From positions 1 to 7,351 of the forward strand of contig WQWD01000122.1 in the NCBI GenBank assembly GCA_009785545.1: a DNA stretch of 7,351 nt. Direction: 5' to 3'. A program made the translations under genes and the position numbers. Below, in pieces: positions 1 through 5,082 of the stretch; position 1 is the stretch's first letter; each line of letters starts with the position of its first letter. Origin of the DNA: Treponema sp. Lineage in GTDB: Bacteria > Spirochaetota > Spirochaetia > Treponematales > Breznakiellaceae. Below the pieces are notes generated by a model. That model was not told where the DNA came from and searched no databases. It saw nothing but the letters and a program-made list of their open reading frames with translations.

Positions 1-1412
1 ACATAGAAGGTCAGCAAATCCATTTAAACGAAAATACACTTATCCGTATTCAACGTGCGCCTGACGGTTTAGGTTTACAGATTGATTTAGCCGAAGGCAG
101 TATAGATGTTTCTACCACAGAAGATGGCGTAAACCTGCAGCTGTCTTTAATTGGACAGGTTGTGGAAGCCGCAGGCAATTCAACGATTAATGTCATTTCC
201 ACAAACGATCACGTTATCGTACATATAAACGAAGGAGCCGCTCAAATTATTACCGAAAGCGGAGAAAACACGGAAATTTATTCAGGCTCAGTTGTTACGA
301 TTGATTCCGAAGGAGCCGAACTACGGCAGATACCGGCAGTTGTATCTCAGCCTCGTCCCAATGCTCGTTTTCTAAAAAGTACGCAAGAACTTCTGCCGGT
401 CAATTTTGAGTGGAACAGAACAACTCTAACGTTTAACGATTTATTTGATATTCAAATTGCCGAAGACAGGGATTTTACCCGCATTGTTCAAACACTAAAC
501 GGTCTTACAAACACAGCACAAGTCTTAATGGATACAGGGCTTTGGCACTGGCGTTTATCTTCTCAGGACGAGGAAATTTTTTCAGGGAGGTTCACTGTCG
601 TGGAATCTATGGGGCCTGAACTTTTATTCCCGATAAGAGATTCCACTTTCCGTTATCAATACGAATTACCTTCTGTACGATTTAATTGGTCAGAAGTAGA
701 ATATGCTTCTTATTATTTTTTGGAAGCTTCGTTATTACCTGATTTTAGAAATATTCAAGTCGGCATTGAAACAACAGCAACTTCATTTATTCAACCAGGA
801 ATGGGACAAGGAACATGGCACTGGCGTGTAATGCCGATTTTTTCTGCCGCATTTGACGGAAGCGCCTCTCATTCGGCAATTTCTCAATTCCATATAGAGA
901 GACATATCGACGAAGCCTTTGAGCAGGCAGTCCTGGCCGAAGAACAAACTATTGTCCTGCTTGAGCCGCCGCCGCCCTCTACTTCTCCCCTGCTTGAGCC
1001 GACGACGCTTGCGTCGACGCCGACGCCTGTACAAGAAATAACTACACCTGCAAACAGACTGCCAATCACTGGAACCCGTATTGGAATTGAAAGACTCAGA
1101 GTGCAGCAGTACATTGACTTCTCATGGAATGCGGTTCCCGGAGCCAATGCATATATTTTCACACTTTTTGAACAGACAGGTACGGCTCGCCGTCAAATTA
1201 TTCGCAGTCAACATGAAAATCGTACAAGCTTTAGGCTGGATAATTTAAGTGTTTTATCCAACGGCATTTTTGTTTGGCAAGTAGAAGCTGTAAGTATCGG
1301 GCACAATGGTTCTATTGATCAGCTAAGTTCGCCCGGAGAAAATATCCTTGTCATAGACATTCCGTTACCCCAAGTTCAGGCAATCAGACCGGGAGTTCTT
1401 TATGGCAGGTAA
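1..1412 (+). CDS. FecR-domain protein with Fn3-like repeats, 5'-partial
   Basis: The reading frame is open from base 3 (bases 1-2 finish an earlier codon) to the TAA at 1410-1412, giving 469 visible residues; the N-terminus, presumably with an export signal, lies outside the window. Residues 1 to about 110 are beta-rich and resemble the FecR periplasmic domain (for example the stretch GLQIDLAEGSIDV, followed by alternating hydrophobic strands). Three Fn3-like repeats follow at about 131-200, 223-299 and 368-451. Each carries a related core, GLWHWRL, GTWHWRV and GIFVWQV. A Pro/Thr linker of two 11-residue units separates repeats two and three. In classical systems FecR passes a signal from an outer-membrane transporter to a FecI sigma factor, but no sigma factor or TonB receptor is visible here, so a structural or binding role in the periplasm is equally possible. 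The gene overlaps the next one by 11 bp and is probably co-transcribed with it. The GTG at 162 is an internal valine codon, not the start. I recall T. pallidum Tp0483, a fibronectin-binding protein, as a possible FecR-type relative; this is unverified. Confidence 0.8.
   Translation, partial: IEGQQIHLNENTLIRIQRAPDGLGLQIDLAEGSIDVSTTEDGVNLQLSLIGQVVEAAGNSTINVISTNDHVIVHINEGAAQIITESGENTEIYSGSVVTIDSEGAELRQIPAVVSQPRPNARFLKSTQELLPVNFEWNRTTLTFNDLFDIQIAEDRDFTRIVQTLNGLTNTAQVLMDTGLWHWRLSSQDEEIFSGRFTVVESMGPELLFPIRDSTFRYQYELPSVRFNWSEVEYASYYFLEASLLPDFRNIQVGIETTATSFIQPGMGQGTWHWRVMPIFSAAFDGSASHSAISQFHIERHIDEAFEQAVLAEEQTIVLLEPPPPSTSPLLEPTTLASTPTPVQEITTPANRLPITGTRIGIERLRVQQYIDFSWNAVPGANAYIFTLFEQTGTARRQIIRSQHENRTSFRLDNLSVLSNGIFVWQVEAVSIGHNGSIDQLSSPGENILVIDIPLPQVQAIRPGVLYGR
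957..1022 (+). repeat. Tandem 33-bp in-frame repeat (Pro/Thr linker)
   Basis: Two adjacent 33-bp units (957-989 and 990-1022) encode LLEPPPPSTSP and LLEPTTLASTP. The first 13 bases of the copy, counted from one base upstream (CCTGCTTGAGCCG), are identical at 956-968 and 989-1001; the rest has diverged. The stretch is clearly richer in G+C than the surrounding gene. The second unit holds a small palindrome, CGACGC-TT-GCGTCG, at 1003-1016. It lies in a flexible linker between Fn3-like repeats, where length change would be tolerated. Confidence 0.75.
1391..1395 (+). promoter_or_regulatory. Ribosome binding site for the 1402 start
   Basis: GGGAG lies six bases upstream of the ATG at 1402, inside the last codons of the upstream FecR-domain gene. 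It is the clearest Shine-Dalgarno site in the window. It supports the ATG at 1402 and therefore the 11-bp overlap of the two genes. Confidence 0.7.
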
Positions 1413-2706
1413 AATATCTACCAAGAGATTATTTTTTGTTTTAACATTATTTTTTATAGCTATACCTGGTTTAAGCGGACAGGCTGACAGTTTCTTCATA
1501 GAAAACCGTTTTGTTCAAAGATTAATATGGAGCGGAGACAGTTTTGCGATGAGGTTTGAAGTCATCATCGAAAAAGAAGAAAGCGGTTTATTTCAGCGTA
1601 TACATCAAATACATACTACAGAATTTCAAATCGATTTATCTCTTCCTCCCGGCAGTTATCGTTACCGTGTAATACCATTCGATTATCTGGGGCGTCCCGG
1701 AGCCGGAACTGAATGGATAAACTTTGAAGTATTACCAGCCATAAATCCTGAACTTATTTCTTTTTGGCCTGAATCGGATTTATCAAATATTCGAGTGCCG
1801 GTAATTCTGGAAGAATATGTTTTAATTATTTACGGGAACAATATATCTCCAAGCGCTGAAATTTTTTTACGTGTATTTGGAGGAGCTGTCATATTTCCAT
1901 CTGATGTGCAAATTTCGCAGGATAGAACCTGGGCACGTCTTGTCTTTGACAACCCGTATTCTATGCCGGAGTTTTTTGAGATCATTGTAAGAAATCCGGG
2001 CGGGCTTGAATCGAGTATAATAGCAAGAACACATATCCCGCTTCCGCCGGGGCTTTCACGAGAGGACATTCTGTTACAGCTACAACAAGAACAATTAAAT
2101 CAAGATGTCCCGCCTCAAATTGATAACGTAACTTTACACGATGATTCAGGTGAAAGCTTCTACGAAGTTGTTCAAATTGTTGAAACAGCCAACGTTGTTG
2201 AAGCTGCCGAAGTTGTTAATCAAAATATTACGCTGCCTGAATTAAGATATAGATCCGTAGATTTATATTTGGCTCTTGCCTTTACGCCTTTGTTTTCCAC
2301 ATTTGGCAACTTAAATTTTTTGCCCGATACCACCGCAATATTTTCAGGGGCGGCGATTAAGTTTGGATTTGTCCGCAATACAGAAAATAATTTTATTGGC
2401 TGGGGTATGGAAGCCGCTTTTTCCATGTTTTCTTTTGCCGTAAATCAGACTGTTATGTTAGATACTAACCTGTTTTTACAGAAACGCCTGCCTAACGAAA
2501 GAACACAGTTAGCTTTAAGATACCGCATTGGGATCGGATTTACTTCAGGCGCTCTTAATAACCTAAGCTGGCAAACAAATATCGGTTTATCTTTTTTATG
2601 GTTTACGGGAAGATCTTTTTATATGGATGCCGGAGCAGATCTGGTTTATTGGACTGATGAATCAGGCGCATTACGGCCATTCATTGGTATGGGTTGGAAA
2701 TTTTAA
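1402..2706 (+). CDS. Secreted protein with Fn3/IPT-like regions and C-terminal outer-membrane barrel
   Basis: This 434-residue protein starts at an ATG with a good ribosome binding site. Residues 1-27 form a signal peptide: basic start MAGKISTKR, hydrophobic core FFVLTLFFIAIPG, probable cleavage near GLSGQA. Residues about 37-112 form an Fn3-like sandwich with the turn PPGSYRYRV, reminiscent of the WHWR cores of the upstream protein. Residues about 113-212 look like an IPT/TIG-type fold (LIIYGNNISPSAEIFLRV, then FFEIIVRNPGGLES). A linker (213-280) contains a Val/Glu-rich stretch. Residues about 281-434 show alternating aromatic/hydrophobic strands and end in GMGWKF; a C-terminal aromatic is the typical signal of an outer-membrane beta-barrel. 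The protein is probably anchored in the outer membrane with periplasmic or surface domains and works with the FecR-domain protein. I do not recognise a named family, and substrate and function are unknown. The gene ends 12 bp before the convergent gene's stop, and no terminator is evident between them. Confidence 0.8.
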   Translation: MAGKISTKRLFFVLTLFFIAIPGLSGQADSFFIENRFVQRLIWSGDSFAMRFEVIIEKEESGLFQRIHQIHTTEFQIDLSLPPGSYRYRVIPFDYLGRPGAGTEWINFEVLPAINPELISFWPESDLSNIRVPVILEEYVLIIYGNNISPSAEIFLRVFGGAVIFPSDVQISQDRTWARLVFDNPYSMPEFFEIIVRNPGGLESSIIARTHIPLPPGLSREDILLQLQQEQLNQDVPPQIDNVTLHDDSGESFYEVVQIVETANVVEAAEVVNQNITLPELRYRSVDLYLALAFTPLFSTFGNLNFLPDTTAIFSGAAIKFGFVRNTENNFIGWGMEAAFSMFSFAVNQTVMLDTNLFLQKRLPNERTQLALRYRIGIGFTSGALNNLSWQTNIGLSFLWFTGRSFYMDAGADLVYWTDESGALRPFIGMGWKF

Positions 2707-2718
2707 TCAGTTAAACTT

Positions 2719-3828
2719 TTAATGAAAATCAAAAATTCTTATGTGATCCGGGGTTAGCTGTGTGATGGGTCTTCGCTGATTACGATCAATAAATCCATGT
2801 TTGTACCCAATCCCTAAACCCAAAAGAATACGCCTGTAATGAATTACACCCGGGTTGGGAAAATATGCGGCAAGTTGATTGTGCATTATCGCATTGGTGT
2901 TTGCTGTTAAAAATTTTAAGTCAACGAAAAATACCCCGTTTCTGCCGCCTCTGGTTCCGATTTGAATACCTCCGCCAAACATACGGTCTGGAAATCTTTG
3001 GAAAACATCATCAAAATCATTTAACGGAAATACAACTGTAAAGTACGGCGCAATCACTAAATGAGAAAAACGTTTGATCGGAAATTTCAATTCAGTGCCA
3101 AAAGAAGTATTAACAGAATTATTGTAAAATGTTCCTCCCAAACTAAACTGAAAATTAGCGGCAAGAATCATAAAATTAAAAATTTGCGCCTCAAGTCCGA
3201 TTGTTACTCCCGGCATAGTAACGACTCTGTTTTCTAAAATATTAAACCTGTCAGGGCTGTTAATATCGCCTGCATAAACCGCACTGCCGCCAAACAATCC
3301 ATCCGGCTGTAAAAGATAAAAAGCGATTGGGTGATCAAATGACATCCTAAGATAAAATATTTTATCCCTCCATGATGTATCGATAAAAGCGGCTCTCTCC
3401 ATAGCCATTCTTAAATCTTCTTCGGTAATGGGAGGAATAAAATTGGCAGCACGTAAAAATAAGGCTTGATTGTATTGGTACATATCTTCAAGATGAGTGA
3501 AATAAAAATCAAAATTAAGGACTTCTATATCATTTGTATTATTGATCAGGCTAATGCTGATAATATGAACATTATGATCAAAATCACGGTCGGGATTAAG
3601 AGCGACATTGAAACTGAAAATAAAACCCGCTTCTTCTCTATATTCGGTTATCGTATGACCAGTGCCAAGCGCTTCCGCCGTAAAATTCGTAATAAAATAG
3701 TCTACATGATAAGAGCGAAAAGCAGTTCCTTCGATATAGATTCGCCTGTTTGGCAGTTCAAAGGCGAACGACACGCTTACGGGAAATAAGAAAATAGGTA
3801 AAAATAATAAAAATACTGCCTTTTTCAT
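2719..3828 (-). CDS. Putative outer-membrane/envelope protein, spirochete-type hypothetical
   Basis: This 369-residue protein starts at the ATG 3826-3828 and stops at TAA (2719-2721). Residues 1-22 are a signal peptide (MKK, then a hydrophobic run to FAFE). Residues about 28-130 form a mixed alpha/beta region (YHVDYFITNFTAEALG, ISISLINNTNDIEVLNF, FTHLEDMYQYNQALFL). This pattern reminds me of a periplasmic domain common in treponeme hypothetical proteins, but no search supports that. Residues about 155-346 have short amphipathic strands rich in Gly and aromatics, consistent with a beta-barrel. The last barrel-like strand ends at about 346 (GLGIGYKHGF) and a hydrophilic tail of 23 residues follows, so the usual C-terminal aromatic is missing. 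There is no convincing Shine-Dalgarno site before the ATG. A TATAAT element and large palindromes upstream suggest its own regulated promoter. The gene faces the upstream two-gene unit and is separated from the trxB-GH3-GNAT run by a 353-bp region. Function unknown. Confidence 0.8.
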   Translation of the reverse strand: MKKAVFLLFLPIFLFPVSVSFAFELPNRRIYIEGTAFRSYHVDYFITNFTAEALGTGHTITEYREEAGFIFSFNVALNPDRDFDHNVHIISISLINNTNDIEVLNFDFYFTHLEDMYQYNQALFLRAANFIPPITEEDLRMAMERAAFIDTSWRDKIFYLRMSFDHPIAFYLLQPDGLFGGSAVYAGDINSPDRFNILENRVVTMPGVTIGLEAQIFNFMILAANFQFSLGGTFYNNSVNTSFGTELKFPIKRFSHLVIAPYFTVVFPLNDFDDVFQRFPDRMFGGGIQIGTRGGRNGVFFVDLKFLTANTNAIMHNQLAAYFPNPGVIHYRRILLGLGIGYKHGFIDRNQRRPITQLTPDHIRIFDFH

Positions 3829-3842
3829 CTATAAAATCTAAG

Positions 3843-3867
3843 ATAACTGCCATAAAATGGCAATTAT
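3843..3867. promoter_or_regulatory. Operator-like palindrome over the -10/start region
   Basis: ATAACTGCCAT (3843-3853) and ATGGCAATTAT (3857-3867) are inverted repeats matching at 10 of 11 positions, separated by AAA. One arm overlaps the TATAAT box and the other lies in the predicted leader of the 2719-3828 gene. It could be a repressor site in DNA or a 5'-leader hairpin in RNA; the sequence does not decide between them. Confidence 0.5.
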
Positions 3868-3868
3868 A
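3863..3868 (-). promoter_or_regulatory. Putative -10 box for the 2719-3828 gene
   Basis: The minus strand reads a perfect TATAAT here, 34 bases upstream of the ATG at 3828. The predicted transcription start would be near 3856. The best -35 candidate is TTGTAC (3889-3894), but its 20-base spacing is poor, so activator dependence is possible. The -10 box lies inside one arm of the 3843-3867 palindrome, and the -35 candidate lies inside the 3880-3925 palindrome. Confidence 0.45.
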
Positions 3869-3879
3869 GTCCTTTAATT

Positions 3880-3925
3880 TTACTTATTGTACAAGGAATT
3901 GAATAATTTCTTGTACAATAAGTAA
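3880..3925. repeat. Long perfect inverted repeat, 16-bp arms
   Basis: TTACTTATTGTACAAG (3880-3895) and CTTGTACAATAAGTAA (3910-3925) are exact reverse complements. The bases between them can extend the stem (GAATT with AATTT, one G-T pair) and leave a four-base loop at 3901-3904. Each arm contains the self-complementary octamer TTGTACAA. It is A+T-rich and has no T-run, so it is a poor terminator. Its place over the -35 region of the 2719-3828 gene suggests a protein-binding site. Confidence 0.7.
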
Positions 3926-3937
3926 TTACAATCGGAA

Positions 3938-3966
3938 ATAGTCAATTAATAAAGTTAATTGACTAT
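3938..3966. repeat. Perfect inverted repeat, 12-bp arms
   Basis: ATAGTCAATTAA (3938-3949) and TTAATTGACTAT (3955-3966) are exact reverse complements around a five-base loop (TAAAG). The arms contain TTGACT, a -35-like hexamer, on each strand, but no well-spaced -10 follows in either direction. Its sequence is unrelated to the two palindromes next to it. Confidence 0.65.
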
Positions 3967-4068
3967 ACTACCTCCAATATGCGGTATTAAAACACCTCAT
4001 ATATATATTTTAATTAAATATCGGTAAATAAACAAGGTTTATATCATAATATTATATATTAATCGAGC

Positions 4069-4097
4069 CTGTCCCAAAACTTCAGTTTTTGGGACAG
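4069..4097. repeat. Left hairpin of the MITE-like element
   Basis: CTGTCCCAAAAC (4069-4080) pairs with GTTTTTGGGACAG (4085-4097) around the loop TTCA, with one extra T bulged in the right arm. The outer arm is part of the terminal repeat. Confidence 0.65.
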
Positions 4098-4114
4098 CTT
4101 CCTTAGATTTAAAT

Positions 4115-4142
4115 GAAAAAGCGGCATTTATGACGCTTTTTC
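4115..4142. terminator. Bidirectional terminator-like hairpin inside the element
   Basis: GAAAAAGCG (4115-4123) and CGCTTTTTC (4134-4142) are perfect inverted repeats. The inner CAT/ATG also pairs across a TT loop, with a single mismatch between (G4124/A4133). The stem ends in A-runs and T-runs, so a U-run follows the G+C core on either strand. It lies about 40 bases past the GNAT stop and could end transcription of the trxB-GH3-GNAT run. The T-run is only five long, so efficiency is uncertain. Confidence 0.45.
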
Positions 4143-4146
4143 GGAA

Positions 4147-4181
4147 GCCTGTCTCAAAACTGACCGAGTTTTGGGACAGGC
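4147..4181. repeat. Right hairpin of the MITE-like element
   Basis: GCCTGTCTCAAAACT (4147-4161) pairs with AGTTTTGGGACAGGC (4167-4181) around GACCG, 15 pairs with one T-G wobble. The inner arm is a slightly diverged copy of the terminal repeat. GCTTCC (4097-4102) and GGAAGC (4143-4148) can also pair around the central hairpin. Confidence 0.65.
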
Positions 4182-5036
4182 TCAATCGGCAAAATAAACT
4201 ATCCGATAATCCCCTTGAACCTTAAAACCAAGCCCTGAGTAGAGTTTTCGTGCAGCTATGTTCGTCTTTTTGACAAAAAGCGTAATCTCTTTGGGTTTAT
4301 CAGCCCCAAAGCCGTTCAGCAAATCTATGAACTTAGCTGTCATAACACTTGCAATGCGCCGCCCGCGAAAATCCGGGTGAACATAAACTCCGCCAATCAT
4401 ATACCGGGTAAACGAAACGCCGCTTATATTAATTTTTCCCGCAAGCCGCCCATTTAGTTCAGCAATCAAAATTTTGCCACCGACAATTATTTTAGAGAGG
4501 TTTATCCTGCTTGCAGCCGGACTAAAAACTGACCCCTTATGCAGAACTTCTTCATGTTCGTAAGCTGATTGTAACGGAGCCAAGCCGTCCAAATCACTTA
4601 ACCCGGGAACTCTCAAAATAAGCCCTGAAACGTTATCATTAGTTTGGCATTTATTATTCATATCAAGTTTCATCAGGTCATAATCAAAGGTTTGCGATAT
4701 TTTTCTGCCATTATGCCGCATTGTATTTTCCAGAATTACAACTTCTTCCTTTAATCCTTGAATTGAATATATTTTTTTTGATTTAAAAAAAACTGTTATA
4801 AATTTGGGGCTTGGCATTTTTTCAATTATATCGGCAATGCCGCTAAATACAGGAATAAACGTGCTTTTCGACTTTATAATCAAAGCTTTTATCATGTTTT
4901 TTTCGCATGACAATATCCAGACAGGATCATTTGACGGATCACGCAAAAGATACCTTGAGCAGGCGTTTGTATAAAGATCTTCTGAATTGCGTAAAAAATC
5001 TTCGACAAGAAAAATATCCTTATCGTTGTTTTTCAT
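4182..5036 (-). CDS. GNAT-family N-acetyltransferase
   Basis: This is a predicted cytoplasmic acetyl-CoA-dependent acetyltransferase of 284 residues with the start chosen here. The C-terminal GNAT domain (about 160-284) has the acetyl-CoA loop GGVYVHPDFRGRRIAS at 215-230 (R/Q-x-x-G-x-G/A type). Motif B follows, LFVKKTNIAARKLYSGLGF at 253-271, with Asn259 and Tyr266 in the usual positions, and then GDYRIVYF, as in FR47-like members. The N-terminal half (1-150) is a less conserved domain of unknown substrate preference. The start is uncertain. The frame stays open upstream, with an ATG at 5093 and a TTG at 5126, both overlapping the GH3 gene, and none has a good Shine-Dalgarno site. I prefer the ATG at 5036 because the recognisable protein begins just after it. 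The TGA stop (4182-4184) is shared with the edge of the MITE-like element. The acceptor is unknown; the GH3 neighbour makes an amino-sugar link tempting but unproven. Confidence 0.8.
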   Translation of the reverse strand: MKNNDKDIFLVEDFLRNSEDLYTNACSRYLLRDPSNDPVWILSCEKNMIKALIIKSKSTFIPVFSGIADIIEKMPSPKFITVFFKSKKIYSIQGLKEEVVILENTMRHNGRKISQTFDYDLMKLDMNNKCQTNDNVSGLILRVPGLSDLDGLAPLQSAYEHEEVLHKGSVFSPAASRINLSKIIVGGKILIAELNGRLAGKINISGVSFTRYMIGGVYVHPDFRGRRIASVMTAKFIDLLNGFGADKPKEITLFVKKTNIAARKLYSGLGFKVQGDYRIVYFAD

Positions 5037-5082
5037 TTTTCGCCATTTTAGTTTTTTTATGTGCCCCGAATCGCTTTGTTGA

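Larger units (their letters stand above)
3829..4181. other. A+T-rich intergenic region with palindromes and a mobile element
   Basis: No gene is evident in these 353 bases. From left to right it holds a short leader for the 2719-3828 gene, three separate inverted repeats (3843-3867, 3880-3925, 3938-3966), about 100 bases of mostly A+T sequence (3967-4064) with only a weak 6-bp hairpin (ATAAAC-AAG-GTTTAT at 4028-4042), and the MITE-like element that begins at 4065. Translating the region gives no plausible protein. I see no tRNA or known riboswitch. Confidence 0.7.
4065..4183. mobile_element. MITE-like 119-bp element with 17-bp terminal inverted repeats
   Basis: GAGCCTGTCCCAAAACT (4065-4081) and AGTTTTGGGACAGGCTC (4167-4183) are perfect inverted repeats. 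AATC flanks the element on both sides (4061-4064 and 4184-4187), consistent with a 4-bp target duplication. There is no room for a transposase, so it would be non-autonomous. Each end also has an inner inverted copy of the same sequence, so each end folds into its own hairpin, and a third hairpin sits in the middle. The right edge forms part of the GNAT stop codon. Removing the element with one AATC copy leaves GCC GAT TAA on the minus strand, so the same protein would end at a TAA. I cannot name the parent insertion sequence. Confidence 0.7.

Noticed and set aside
162..164. GTG at 162 as the start of the first gene
   Set aside because: The frame is open to the window edge and the upstream codons continue a FecR-like beta-rich domain, so this is an internal valine.
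783..1162. Minus-strand open frames, including one with an Arg-rich start
   Set aside because: They lie opposite the FecR-domain gene. The Arg run comes from the opposite strand of the Pro/Thr linker codons, and there is no signal or family match.
2704..2721. Bidirectional terminator between the convergent genes
   Set aside because: The 12-base gap contains no stable inverted repeat followed by a T-run.
3466..3789. Plus-strand 107-codon frame
   Set aside because: It is antisense to the well-supported 2719-3828 envelope gene and has no recognisable protein features.
3829..4064. Riboswitch or T-box leader for the 2719-3828 gene
   Set aside because: The predicted start site leaves only about 28 bases of leader, and no known riboswitch core is visible.
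3843..4183. CRISPR array
   Set aside because: The repeated units are inverted repeats of different sequences, not direct repeats with regular spacers, and no cas gene is present.
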